Positions 25,375-34,013 of a DNA stretch of 64,000 nucleotides are shown here, piece by piece; position 1 is the stretch's first letter, and every line of letters starts with the position of its first letter. A program made the position numbers and the translations under genes. Below the pieces are notes generated by a model. It searched no databases. It was not told the origin of the DNA and saw only the letters and a program-made list of their open reading frames with translations. Source of the stretch: Calidithermus chliarophilus DSM 9957 (GTDB lineage: Bacteria > Deinococcota > Deinococci > Deinococcales > Thermaceae); assembly GCF_000430045.1 (NCBI RefSeq), contig NZ_KE387023.1, positions 2,617,288-2,681,287 of the forward strand, given 5' to 3'.

Positions 25375-25530
25375 GGGTCGATACCCGATAGCCGAACGCT
25401 GAACGCTCTCTCTCTACCCCCCCCTTGGCAAGGGGGGCTGGGGGGATACTCCCTCCCCGCGGGCGGGGAGGGCGGGGGAGGGGTTTCCTTCACCACGCGC
25501 CACGAGCCTCCCGCTGACGGCTGATGGCTG
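25375..25530. repeat. Composite intergenic repeat, copy H (full length)
   Basis: GATACCCGATAGCC, GAACGCTGAACGC, CCCCCCTTGGCAAGGGGGG, a CCCTCCCCGC/GGCGGGGAGGG hairpin, TTTCCTTCACCACGCGCCACGAGCC and CTGACGGCTGATGG. It runs directly into the MITE-like element at 25531. Confidence 0.85.
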
Positions 25531-25690
25531 ATACCAGATTCGGTCAGTTCGTTCCCGAATGGGGACGAACTGACCCGACCGAAGGGAGACGCTTTCTTCG
25601 CCGACCGTCAGGGAGGGGTGTGCTCTAGGATCCGAAAAGATAGCCTCTGAAGGTCTTTGGTTTGGGTGATTATCTTTTTGAATCCGGTAT
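25531..25690 (-). mobile_element. MITE-like element, copy 2 (160 bp)
   Basis: Inverted relative to copy 1 (8883-9080). On the minus strand it reads ATACCGGATTCAAAAAGATAA, an AGAGGCTATCTTTTCGGATC arm, the core AGAGCACACCCCTCCCTGAC and GGCGAAGAAAGCGT. It ends with the stem GTCAGTTCGT/ACGAACTGAC and the TIR ATACCAGATTCG inverted. The right-arm stem has no sequence in common with that of copy 1, yet it pairs perfectly at the same place. Confidence 0.8.
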
Positions 25691-25707
25691 GAAAGCTGTC
25701 AACCGCC

Positions 25708-27585
25708 TCACGGCAGCCGCTCGGGGACGTGCTCGAGCCGCTCGCGGCTTAGAAACAGCAGGGTGCCCTGGTGTGGGGGGAGTTCAAGCGTCAGCTCCTC
25801 GAGGGGTCTCTGTCCTGGGGGGCCTTTGGCCGGGTCGAGGGCGAAAAGGGGGGGCTCGAGGCCGAGGTCGGCCAGGGGGTAGCGCCGGGGGGCGGGCTCG
25901 TCGGTGGGGTTGAAGAGGAAGACGGCTGCTCCGTGGGCCGGGTTGCCGCGCACCTGCACGAGCACCGGGTCGCCGGTGCCGAGCAGGGGGAAGCGGCAGC
26001 CGCCGGGGGCGGCCTCCAGGCACTGCCGCCACAGCTCGAGGCGGGCGGGGGAGAGCTCGTCGAGGGCGTCGCTGGTGAGCATGACCCCGCCCATCATCGC
26101 GGCGAAGCGGGTCAGGGATTCCTGCTCGAGGGGGCTCAGGTGGTGGAAGCGCTCGCGCAGCAGCACGCAGTCGGGGTCGGCCTCCCACAGCAGGTGGTTG
26201 CCGAAGTTGCGCAGCGCCAGCCCGTGCAGCCGCTCGCGGGCGTCGGACGGCCACTCGGCCCCCACGTCCCGCCCGGTGCGGATGCCGTCCACGAGCCCCA
26301 CCGAGGGCCATAGGGGAGCGCCGCAGCCCACCCACAGCGCCTCCCCGATCTCCTGGCGGATCATCCGGGCCACCGTGCGCCAGATCTCGACGCGGGTGAG
26401 GCCGGGGGTGTGGTGGAGGGCGCGGTCGGGGCCGTGTTCCATGCCGAAGAACATGAAGTCGGTCTTGAAGTAGGCGCAGCCCCACTCCCGCCGCCAGGTG
26501 CGCAAGACCCGGCGCAGGTGCTCGAGCGCCTCGGGGTGGGTGGCGTCGAGGACGTAATACTCCTCGCTGCGCTTGTGCCAGCGGAACTCGCCGTAAAAGC
26601 GCATCTGCACCAGCGGGCCGCCGGTCTGCCGGTCGCGCACCACCCAATCCGGGTGAAGGCGGTAGAGGCGGCTGCGGTTGCCCACCACGAAGGGCGCGAT
26701 CCACAGGCCCGGGACGAAGCCGGCGGCCCGGACGTCGTCGAGCAGGGGCTTCATCCCGCGGGGGAACTGCGGCCTGACCTCGAGCCAGTCGCCCATCTCG
26801 GGGGTGAAGCCGTCGTCGATCTGGAAGACCCGCATGGGCAGCCCTTCGCGCCGGGCCACTTCCCCCACGCCCCGCAGGTGCTCGAGCAGGTTCTCCTCGC
26901 TGATCGAGCCGTAGAGGTTGTACCACGAGCACCAGCCGGTGATGGGCTCAGGGGGGCGGCGCGGGGGCGGGTCGGCGGCCTGGGCAACGGCCCGGGCCCA
27001 CTCCCGCAGCGCCGCCTCGACCCCGGCGTGGGCGAAGGCCAGCAGGGTCTCCGAAGCGCAGCGCCCGCCGGGGCCAGGGGCCTTGCGGTCCCAGAGGGTC
27101 TCGACGGTCAGGCCGTCCGGGGCCAGCGTGAAGCGGTGCTGGAAGCGGTCGTGCCGCTCGAAACCCAGCACCGCGCTGCCCGGGCCTTCGCGGGGGAGCA
27201 ACTGGGTCAGGGCGTAGCCGGTGCGGGGTTGGGGGATGGCCTCGAGGTCTACGTACTCCGCCCCGTCCCAACTGTGGTAGCCCTGGCGCAGGGCGGCCCG
27301 CACCCCCTCCAGCCGCGCGAAGTGCAGCCCGAAGCTGTCGAGGACGAGATCGGCGGGGGAGTCCTCGAGCCGGTAGCTCACCCGGCAGCGGTCGCCCTCT
27401 ACCCGCGCCTCCAGGCCGAAGCGGCCCTCGGGGAGGGCGTACTCGAGGCTCAGCCCGTGCGCATCCTCCCGGACGTGCGTGGGCTCGGCGCGGTGCGTCG
27501 TCCCGTTCACCACCGGGTAGCACCGGCGCAGCGCGACGCGGGACGAACGCAGGCTCAGGGCGTGGTCCTCGAGCAGCGGCCTCAT
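25708..27585 (-). CDS. GH36 alpha-galactosidase-type glycosidase
   Basis: A 625-aa glycoside hydrolase. The start is ATG 27585, overlapping the previous stop as ATGA; a long upstream open frame is an artefact. GH36 landmarks: N-terminal beta-domain, GWCSWYNLYGSISEENLLEHL at the barrel start, FQIDDGF, the nucleophile Asp in YFKTDF, a CGAPLWPSVGLVDGIRTGRDV stretch carrying the acid/base Asp, and a C-terminal beta-domain. It probably removes alpha-galactosyl or a related alpha-linked residue inside the cell (no signal peptide). Last gene of the ten-gene carbohydrate operon. Confidence 0.85.
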   Translation of the reverse strand: MRPLLEDHALSLRSSRVALRRCYPVVNGTTHRAEPTHVREDAHGLSLEYALPEGRFGLEARVEGDRCRVSYRLEDSPADLVLDSFGLHFARLEGVRAALRQGYHSWDGAEYVDLEAIPQPRTGYALTQLLPREGPGSAVLGFERHDRFQHRFTLAPDGLTVETLWDRKAPGPGGRCASETLLAFAHAGVEAALREWARAVAQAADPPPRRPPEPITGWCSWYNLYGSISEENLLEHLRGVGEVARREGLPMRVFQIDDGFTPEMGDWLEVRPQFPRGMKPLLDDVRAAGFVPGLWIAPFVVGNRSRLYRLHPDWVVRDRQTGGPLVQMRFYGEFRWHKRSEEYYVLDATHPEALEHLRRVLRTWRREWGCAYFKTDFMFFGMEHGPDRALHHTPGLTRVEIWRTVARMIRQEIGEALWVGCGAPLWPSVGLVDGIRTGRDVGAEWPSDARERLHGLALRNFGNHLLWEADPDCVLLRERFHHLSPLEQESLTRFAAMMGGVMLTSDALDELSPARLELWRQCLEAAPGGCRFPLLGTGDPVLVQVRGNPAHGAAVFLFNPTDEPAPRRYPLADLGLEPPLFALDPAKGPPGQRPLEELTLELPPHQGTLLFLSRERLEHVPERLP

Positions 27586-28571
27586 CGCAGCCGCACCTCC
27601 TGCCCGGTCTCGGCGGACTGGCGGGCGGCCAGGGCGAACTCGAGCGACTTCGCGCCCTCCCGGATGGGCGTGCGGGCGGGGCGGTCGTCGCGGATGGCCC
27701 GGATGAGGTCGTGCATCTGGGCCAGGAAGAGGTCGCGGGCCGACCCGACCTCGAGGGGGGGTTGCTCGGGGCCGGTAGTGAAGTGGAAGGTGGCGCGGTT
27801 GGGGTCGGTGAAGTCGGCGGTGAGCTTCTGCGCGACCAGACGGAAGTCCTTGATCCAGCGGCCCGGGATGGCCCCGTTGGTGGCGTAGACCACGCCCAGC
27901 GCGCCCCCCTCGAAGGCGGCGACGGTGGCGCTCACGTCCTCGGCGGTGTAGCCGGGGGTGTCGCGGTGGAAGAGGTTGGCGGCCTTGGCGTAGACCGTCA
28001 CGGGGTCGCCCAGCAGGTAGCGCAGCAGGTCGAAGAGGTGGATCACCTGCTCGACCATCTGCCCCCCCGAGCGGGCCCGGTCGCGCCACCAGGGGGCGTG
28101 CAGGGCGTTGCAGAAGTAGCGGGCGCTGACGAGCCCGACGGGGCCGGTGTCCAGGCTTTGCAGGCGCTCGAGCGCCTCCCCGAAGCGGTACATGAAGCCC
28201 ACCTGGGTCTTGATGCCCGCCTGCTCGGCGGCCTCCACCATGCGCCAGGCCAGGGGGAGCTCGAGGGCGATGGGCTTCTCGATGAGCAGGTGGACCCCGC
28301 GCCGTGCGGCCTGCTCCACCTCGTCGGAGTGGCCGTAGGGCGGCAGGGCGACGATCAGGAGGTCGAGGCCGGCGTGCTCGAGCAGGGCGTGGTGGTCGGC
28401 GAAGACGGCGGCCTTGCCGTCGGTGAACTCCGCGGCGAGGGCCTGGGCCTTGTGGAGGTTGCGGTCGCAGAAGGCGACGAGCCGGGCTTCGTCCTGCAGC
28501 TCGAGCAGCACCCGCGCGTGGGCGCGGGCGATGCCGCCGCAGCCGAGGATGCCGACACGAAGGCGCTTCAT
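27582..28571 (-). CDS. Gfo/Idh/MocA-family NAD(P)-dependent oxidoreductase
   Basis: A 329-aa oxidoreductase with an N-terminal Rossmann fold (VGILGCGGIARAHARVL) and the family motif IEKPIALELPLA (about residue 95). The catalytic helix contains GGQMVEQVIHLFDLLRYL with the conserved Glu/His. Members oxidise or epimerise sugars and inositols. It overlaps its neighbours at both ends by ATGA, so translation is coupled. Together with the dehydrogenase before it, it may process a sugar released by the glycosidases; the exact substrate is unknown. Confidence 0.85.
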   Translation of the reverse strand: MKRLRVGILGCGGIARAHARVLLELQDEARLVAFCDRNLHKAQALAAEFTDGKAAVFADHHALLEHAGLDLLIVALPPYGHSDEVEQAARRGVHLLIEKPIALELPLAWRMVEAAEQAGIKTQVGFMYRFGEALERLQSLDTGPVGLVSARYFCNALHAPWWRDRARSGGQMVEQVIHLFDLLRYLLGDPVTVYAKAANLFHRDTPGYTAEDVSATVAAFEGGALGVVYATNGAIPGRWIKDFRLVAQKLTADFTDPNRATFHFTTGPEQPPLEVGSARDLFLAQMHDLIRAIRDDRPARTPIREGAKSLEFALAARQSAETGQEVRLR

Positions 28572-29614
28572 GGTTGTGGGAACTCCAGCACGGCCTGCAC
28601 CACCTGCTCGGGGGTCTGGTCGAGGGCTTCGAAGAGCGCAGCGGCCTCCTCGAAGGGCCGGACGTGGGTGACGAGGGGGCGCAGGTCGAGCACGCCCTCG
28701 TGCTGGAGCCGGATGGCGGTCTGGGCCTGGCGCACGTCGTCCCAGCGGTACTTGAGCTCGGGGTCGGGGCCGGAGATCTGCGAGCAGACGAGGTTGATGC
28801 GGTTGTGATGGAACTCCTCGCCCAGCCGCAGGCCCTGGGCCTCGCCCTGGAAGAAGCCCATCGCCACCACCCGCGCCGAGTAGGCCGCCGCCCGGATGGC
28901 CTCGTTCAGGGCCTGGGTCGAGCCCGTGACCTCGAGGCACACGTCGGCCCCGCGCCCGCCGGTGAGGTCCTTGACGGCCTCGGCCACCTTGACGGCGCGG
29001 GCGTCGAGGGTGACGGGGGTGCCCAGCCTCCGGGCGAGCTCGAGGCGCGCCGGGTGCAGGTCCACCCCGATCACCAAAGCCCCCGAAGCCCGGGCCATCT
29101 GCGCCACGATCTGGCCCAGCGCCCCCAGCCCGAACACCGCCACCGTCTCGCCCAGCCGGATGCGCGCGTCGTGGACGCCGTTGAGCGCGATGGAGCCGAT
29201 GCGCGAGAAGATGCCCAGCAAGGGGTCGAGGCCCTCGGGAAGCTGCCGGGGCCGCAGGTAGGCCGCGCTCAGTACGGCGTGGGTGGTGTGGTTCCACACC
29301 CCGAATACCCGCGTCCCGGGGGGCAGGTCGCCGGCGGCGGAGCCCGCCTCCACCACCTCGCCCACCTCCTCGTAGCCCCACCCGCGCAGGGGATAGGGCG
29401 TGCTGGGGGCGGCGTCGGCGAGGAAAAGCCGCCGCTTGGGGTCCCAGCGCTTGTGGACGTAGGGGTTGGTGCCGCGGTACGCAGTGAGTTCGGTCCCCGC
29501 GCTGATCCCGGAGTAGAGCGTGCGCACCCGCACCTCCTCCGGCCCCAGGGGCGGGTCGTCGTAGTCCTCGAAGCCGATCTGGCGGGGGGCGGTGAAGATC
29601 AGTCGTCGTGCCAC
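28568..29614 (-). CDS. Medium-chain (zinc-type) dehydrogenase/reductase
   Basis: A 348-aa MDR protein with an N-terminal GroES-like domain and a Rossmann domain (VAVFGLGALGQIVAQMARASGA quoted in part; GLGALG is the nucleotide motif). The usual catalytic Cys position falls in SGISAGTELTAYRG, and the four-Cys structural zinc loop is missing. It thus belongs to the BchC-like 'SGISAGTE' branch rather than classical alcohol dehydrogenases. It overlaps the following oxidoreductase by ATGA. A sugar or polyol dehydrogenase is likely. Confidence 0.8.
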   Translation of the reverse strand: MARRLIFTAPRQIGFEDYDDPPLGPEEVRVRTLYSGISAGTELTAYRGTNPYVHKRWDPKRRLFLADAAPSTPYPLRGWGYEEVGEVVEAGSAAGDLPPGTRVFGVWNHTTHAVLSAAYLRPRQLPEGLDPLLGIFSRIGSIALNGVHDARIRLGETVAVFGLGALGQIVAQMARASGALVIGVDLHPARLELARRLGTPVTLDARAVKVAEAVKDLTGGRGADVCLEVTGSTQALNEAIRAAAYSARVVAMGFFQGEAQGLRLGEEFHHNRINLVCSQISGPDPELKYRWDDVRQAQTAIRLQHEGVLDLRPLVTHVRPFEEAAALFEALDQTPEQVVQAVLEFPQP

Positions 29615-29636
29615 GGGAGTCCTTTCAGTCGAGAAA

Positions 29637-29723
29637 TGTCGATAGTCGATAGCCCATAGCCCCTCGCGTTTAGCGTCTTGCGTCTTGCGTTTTGCGTTCG
29701 GCGTTCGGCGTTCGGCGTACGGC
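29637..29723. repeat. Composite intergenic repeat, copy I
   Basis: CGATAGTCGATAGCCC octamers, then TTAGCGTCTTGCGTC and GCGTTCG heptamers running into the TAG stop of the phosphorylase gene. It lies inside an operon. Confidence 0.8.
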
Positions 29724-31406
29724 CTACTCGTCCACCACCCAGGCCGCCTGGTAGGGCCGGAGGATGCCCGTGAACCACTTCCCGCTGACGAGGTCGCGGC
29801 CCACCCGGCTGACCACCTGCGAGCGGGACGTGACGTTGATGTAGCAGCCCACGCTCTGCTCGCCGCCGCCGCGCACGATGCGCAGCACCTCCTTGGAGGG
29901 CAGGACCTGCTGGGGGGCGTTGGGGTGGAAGGCGGGGTGGGAGGCGCGCACGCGCAGGAGGTGGGTGTAGGCCGCCAGCACCTTCGAGGCCCTCGAGCCG
30001 GGGTCGCTGAGCAGGTCGCCGAGCTCGGCCTGGGTGAACTTGTGCCGGTTGAGCCGCCGGTTGATGCCGCTGGCCTCGAGCGCTTCGTGGTCGGAGGGGG
30101 AGCCCAGGAGGCTGTGGACGTAGACGCCGGGCACCCCTTGCAGGCTGAGCAGCACGGCGTTGGCGGCCATGAAGCGGGCGATCTGCAGGCTTTCGGGCTC
30201 GGGCTCCTCGAGGTAGGGGTGGTTGAGGGCGTCGAAAAGCGTCAGGCACAGCTCGTAGGGCACCGGGCCGTCGGGGGTGTCCTTGTAGTTGACCCGGCCG
30301 CCGTGGTCGAGGGCCATCTGCATCAGGGCCGCGATCTCGACGGGCTCGAGGATGCCGCCCGCGGGCACCACGCCCAGCCCGTCGTGCGAGGCGAGGAAGT
30401 TGAAGAAGGTGGTGTGGGGGGAAGGGGGCTCGAGGGCGGCGGCCCACTGCGCGAGCTTGGTGGCGTCGCCGGTGCGGAAGGTGTGCAGCACCAGCGGCGG
30501 CAGCGGGAACTGGTAGACCATCTGCGCCTCGTCCTGCCCGTCGCCGAAGTAGGCGACGTTGTCGCGGTGCGGCACGTTGGTCTCGGTGACGAGCAGCACC
30601 CAGGGGGCCACCGCGTCGAGCACCAGGCGCAGCAGCTTGACGATGCGGTGCGCGCCCTCAAGGTGCATGCAGGAGGTGCCGATCTCCTTCCAGATGAAGC
30701 CCACCGCGTCGAGCCGGATGAGCTGCGCCCCGTGGCGCACGTAGTGCAGCAGGGCCGAGACGACCTCGAGCAGCACCTCGGGGTTGGCGTAGTTGAGGTC
30801 GATCTGGTCGGGGGAGAAGGTCGTCCAGACCAGCTTCTCGCCGCTGGGGGTCTGGAAGGGGGTGAGCAGGGGCAGGGCGCGGGGCCGGAACACCGCGCTG
30901 AGGTCGGTGCCGGGCGGGGCGGTGATGAAGTAGTCGCGGTACTTGGGGTCGTCCTGCAAGAAGCCCTGGAACCAGGGGCTCGAGGCCGAGACGTGGTTGC
31001 ACACCAGGTCCACCATCAGCCGGAAGTCCTTCCCGATGGCCTCCACGTCCGACCAGTCCCCCCACCCCGGCTCGACGGCCTTGAAGTCCACCACGCTAAA
31101 GCCGTCGTCGGAGGTGGAGGGGTAGAAGGGCAGGATGTGCACCCCGGAGAACGCCCCCTGCAAGTTCTCGAGCAAGAAACCGTGCAGGGTCCGCAGGGGC
31201 GGCTCGCCCTCCGCGTGGATCTGGTCGCCGTAGGTGATGAGGACGGCGTCCTTCTCGCTCCAGCGCCCGGGGCCCGGGCCGGCCTCCGCCTTGGGGAAAG
31301 CCTCGAGCAGGTTCTGCAGCCGCTCGAGCACGCTCCAGGCCTGAGGGGGGTAGAGGAACTCGAGGTGCTCCAACATCCGGTGGGCAATCTCGGAAGGAAT
31401 CGGCAT
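29724..31406 (-). CDS. ggaP: GH13_18 phosphorylase, probably glucosylglycerate phosphorylase
   Basis: A 560-aa retaining glycoside phosphorylase of the sucrose-phosphorylase subfamily. Catalytic residues by GH13 motifs: nucleophile D233 (LIRLDAVGF), acid/base E275 (VTETNVP) and D342 (ASHDG). A glucosylglycerate phosphorylase of this subfamily was characterised from Meiothermus silvanus. The adjacent GH63 hydrolase of the glucosyl/mannosylglycerate type strengthens that reading over sucrose phosphorylase. Expected reaction: glucosylglycerate + phosphate to glucose 1-phosphate + glycerate. The ATG at 31406 is chosen; an in-frame ATG 10 codons earlier is possible. Confidence 0.82.
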   Translation of the reverse strand: MPIPSEIAHRMLEHLEFLYPPQAWSVLERLQNLLEAFPKAEAGPGPGRWSEKDAVLITYGDQIHAEGEPPLRTLHGFLLENLQGAFSGVHILPFYPSTSDDGFSVVDFKAVEPGWGDWSDVEAIGKDFRLMVDLVCNHVSASSPWFQGFLQDDPKYRDYFITAPPGTDLSAVFRPRALPLLTPFQTPSGEKLVWTTFSPDQIDLNYANPEVLLEVVSALLHYVRHGAQLIRLDAVGFIWKEIGTSCMHLEGAHRIVKLLRLVLDAVAPWVLLVTETNVPHRDNVAYFGDGQDEAQMVYQFPLPPLVLHTFRTGDATKLAQWAAALEPPSPHTTFFNFLASHDGLGVVPAGGILEPVEIAALMQMALDHGGRVNYKDTPDGPVPYELCLTLFDALNHPYLEEPEPESLQIARFMAANAVLLSLQGVPGVYVHSLLGSPSDHEALEASGINRRLNRHKFTQAELGDLLSDPGSRASKVLAAYTHLLRVRASHPAFHPNAPQQVLPSKEVLRIVRGGGEQSVGCYINVTSRSQVVSRVGRDLVSGKWFTGILRPYQAAWVVDE

Positions 31407-31435
31407 TGTTAGTACAAAGATATTACCGGGAGGCA

Positions 31436-31520
31436 TTAGCGATCAGCCGTCAGCGGTCAGCCGTCAGCCGCCGGCGTCGAGGGCCAAGGGGTCTGGCGTC
31501 TTGCGTCTTGCGTTTGGCGT
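31436..31520. repeat. Composite intergenic repeat, copy J
   Basis: GTCAGCGGTCAGCC-type heptamers first, then GGCCAAGG and GCGTCTTGCGTCTTGCG heptamers ending in the TAA stop of the GH63 gene. It lacks the GC hairpins. Confidence 0.8.
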
Positions 31521-32804
31521 TTAGCCATCAGCACCCTCCGCCGCCCAGTCCAGCCACGTCGCCGCCGTCCAGGAGAAATTCCCCCCGCCCAGCCCGGCGC
31601 CGCTCACGGGGTGGTAGTACTCGCTGAAGCCCGAGACTTCGGCCAGATCGCGGGTGTCCTGGCGCAGGCGCTCGGCGAGGGCGAGGTGGCCGTACTCGCG
31701 GAAGCCGGTGGCGACGAGGCGGTTGACCACCGCCCACACCGGGCCGCGCCAGTAGCGCTGGGGCTCGAACTTGGGGTGGGTGGGGTCGGTGCTGGGCACC
31801 AGGTAGCGCACCTGGCGGCCCCAGGCCTCGAGGGTACGGGCCAGCCGCTCGGCCCGCTCTGGGCTGGCGGTCCCCGCGTACAGCGGCAGGAAGGAGGCGT
31901 TGGTGCCGACGCGGATGGGCGCGTCCTGCACGAGGTCGTAGTTGTAGTAGAGCCCGCTCTCCTCGTCCCACAGGCCCTCGATGGCGGGTCCGCTGGTCCG
32001 GAGCCAGCCCTCGATCTCGGCCTCGTCGCCAAAGCCGAAGCGCTGCGAGAGCCACAGCAGGTCGCGGTTGGCGCGGTGCAGCACGCAGTCGATGAGCAGG
32101 CTGACCACGCGGAAGGGGCACTCGCGGTGCAGGCGCAGTTGGTCGAAGCCGGCGCGCTTGTAGACCTCGAGCAGCGAGAGAAAGCGGTCGTACTCGGCCT
32201 TGTGCGGGCGCTGGCTGGGGTCTACGTGGCTGGTGTCGCGGCGGGTGTAGGGCGGGAGGTCGGGGTCCACCGGGACACGGGCTAAGGCCTCGTCCCAGGC
32301 CGGGCTGTTGTCGGCGCCGGTCTCCCAGGGGTGGAGGGTGGTCATGAGGCCGGTGTTCTGGGGGTCGCGCTCGCGCTTGAACCAGCGGTGGTAGGCCAGG
32401 ATCTTGGGGTACAGCGCCCGGGCCTTTTCCTCGGCACGGGCCTGGTCCTGGGCCCGCTCGAGCATCCAGCGCACGAAGGTCGCCAACACCGGCGGCTGGG
32501 TGATGCCCGAGGTGGGCGGGGTGTGGGGGGCTCCCCAGCGGTCGGGGCCGGGGAAATAGCTGGCCTCGGGGCGGTGGAAGACGATGTGCGGCAGCATCCC
32601 GCCGGGCCACTGGCCCCCGAAGAGCAGCTCGAGCTCCTGCCAGGCCCGCGCCTCGTCGAACCTCATCCAGCCCAGCGCGGTAAAGCCCGCGTCCCACAGC
32701 CACTGGAAGGGGTAGAGCCCGGCCGTGGGCACGGTGAAGCCGCCCCGGTCGTTGGCCCTGAGGATGCGGATGGCTTCCTGATCCAGCGATTCACGAGTCT
32801 GCAT
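31521..32804 (-). CDS. GH63-type glucosylglycerate/mannosylglycerate hydrolase
   Basis: A 427-aa (alpha/alpha)6-barrel hydrolase closely resembling, from memory, the Thermus mannosylglycerate hydrolase: NDRGGFTVPTAGLYPFQWLW at the N-terminus, GQWPGGMLPHIVF, and THPKFEPQRYWRGPVWAVVN near the C-terminus. Acid/base and nucleophile carboxylates are expected in the WLWDAGF and C-terminal regions. It releases glycerate and the sugar from the compatible solute by hydrolysis. It starts 2 bases past the ATPase stop with GAGG upstream. Beside a phosphorylase for the same compound it gives two parallel routes. Confidence 0.83.
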   Translation of the reverse strand: MQTRESLDQEAIRILRANDRGGFTVPTAGLYPFQWLWDAGFTALGWMRFDEARAWQELELLFGGQWPGGMLPHIVFHRPEASYFPGPDRWGAPHTPPTSGITQPPVLATFVRWMLERAQDQARAEEKARALYPKILAYHRWFKRERDPQNTGLMTTLHPWETGADNSPAWDEALARVPVDPDLPPYTRRDTSHVDPSQRPHKAEYDRFLSLLEVYKRAGFDQLRLHRECPFRVVSLLIDCVLHRANRDLLWLSQRFGFGDEAEIEGWLRTSGPAIEGLWDEESGLYYNYDLVQDAPIRVGTNASFLPLYAGTASPERAERLARTLEAWGRQVRYLVPSTDPTHPKFEPQRYWRGPVWAVVNRLVATGFREYGHLALAERLRQDTRDLAEVSGFSEYYHPVSGAGLGGGNFSWTAATWLDWAAEGADG

Positions 32805-32806
32805 GG

Positions 32807-33871
32807 CTACCTCGCGTGGCCCAGCGCCTCCCCGCTTCCGGGGTCGTGCCAGCGCAGGCGGCCCGGCTGGGGCCTGAGCCACAGCGTCTGGCCCGGCCGG
32901 GTTTCGAAGTCGGGGGGCACCGTGACCTTGAGGTGCTGCCCCTCGTAGGCCAGGGTGAGCAGCAGGTGCGGCCCCAACGGCTCGACCACCAGCACCTCGG
33001 CGGGGAAGCTCTGCGGCTGGGGCTGAGGGTGGGCCTCGAGGTCCTCCGGGCGCACGCCCAGCAACACCTCGCGGCCCTGCGGCGCGGCGGGCAGGTCCAG
33101 CGCCAGGGTTTGGATCTTGGCCTGCGACCCTTCCACCGGGAGCCTGAGGAAGTTCATCGGCGGGCTGCCGATGAAGCCGCCCACGAACGTATCGGCGGGC
33201 TCCTGGTAGATCTTCATGGGCACGTCGTACTGCACCACGTTGCCCGTGCTCATCACCGCGATGCGGTCGGCCAGGCTCATGGCCTCCACCTGGTCGTGGG
33301 TCACGTAGAGCGTGGTGGTGCGGCTCTCGGCCAGCAGGCGCTTGAGCTCGGCCCGCATCTCCAGGCGCAGCAGCGCGTCGAGGTTGGAGAGGGGTTCGTC
33401 CATCAGCAGCACCTCGGGCTCGACGGCCAGAGCCCTTGCCACCGCGACGCGCTGGCGCTGCCCGCCCGAGAGCTGCGCGGGGTAGCGCCCCAGCAGCCCC
33501 TCGATGTGCATGAGCGTGGCCGCCCGGTCCACCTGCGCCCTGACCCGCTCCGGCGAGGCCTTCTGCATCCTGAGCCCGAAGGCGATGTTCTCGAAGACGG
33601 TGAGGTGGGGAAAGACCGCGTAGTTCTGGAAGACCATCGCGATCCTGCGCGAGCGCGGCGGCAGCGCCGTCACGTCACGCTCCCCGATGAACACGCGCCC
33701 CGTGTCGGCGTGCTCGAGCCCCGCGATGATCCGCAGCAGCGTGGTCTTGCCGCAGCCCGAGGGCCCCAGCAGCACCACGAACTCCTGGTCGCGCACCTCG
33801 AGCGAGACCCCGTTGAGGGCGCGCACCTTGCCGAAGAGCTTGATGATGTTTTCCACCCGGATTCCGGCCAT
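32807..33871 (-). CDS. ugpC: Sugar ABC transporter ATP-binding protein (UgpC/MalK type)
   Basis: An ATPase of 354 aa for carbohydrate importers. Walker A GPSGCGKTT (about residue 36), Q-loop FQNYAVFPHL, signature LSGGQRQRVA, Walker B VLLMDEPLSNLD, H-loop VTHDQVEA, followed by the C-terminal OB/TOBE domain (LLGVRPEDLEAH) that in this class lets one ATPase serve several importers. AAGGAGG precedes the ATG. It probably also energises MalFG, which has no ATPase of its own. Confidence 0.92.
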   Translation of the reverse strand: MAGIRVENIIKLFGKVRALNGVSLEVRDQEFVVLLGPSGCGKTTLLRIIAGLEHADTGRVFIGERDVTALPPRSRRIAMVFQNYAVFPHLTVFENIAFGLRMQKASPERVRAQVDRAATLMHIEGLLGRYPAQLSGGQRQRVAVARALAVEPEVLLMDEPLSNLDALLRLEMRAELKRLLAESRTTTLYVTHDQVEAMSLADRIAVMSTGNVVQYDVPMKIYQEPADTFVGGFIGSPPMNFLRLPVEGSQAKIQTLALDLPAAPQGREVLLGVRPEDLEAHPQPQPQSFPAEVLVVEPLGPHLLLTLAYEGQHLKVTVPPDFETRPGQTLWLRPQPGRLRWHDPGSGEALGHAR

Positions 33872-33883
33872 AGACCTCCTTAG

Positions 33884-34010
33884 GGTCGATAGTCGATGGT
33901 CGATGGTCGATAGCCGGACTCGGGTCGTACGTCCTACGTCGTACGCCTTGGCCCTCGACCCTCGACGCCACCAGCCACGAGCCTTCCAGCTTTCGCTGAC
34001 CGCTGAAAGC
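33884..34010. repeat. Composite intergenic repeat, copy K
   Basis: GGGTCGATAGTCGATGGTCG octamers, GGGTCGTACGTCCTACGTCG, GGCCCTCGACCCTCGACGCC, CACGAGCC and TTCGCTGACCGCTGAAAGC. It lacks the GC hairpins and sits inside the operon. Confidence 0.8.
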
Positions 34011-34013
34011 TCC

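Noticed and set aside
27583..28089. In-frame extension giving the GH36 gene 793 codons
   Set aside because: The first 168 codons translate to Arg/Pro/Gly-rich nonsense over the coding region of the Gfo/Idh oxidoreductase; the ATGA overlap at 27585 is a normal start.
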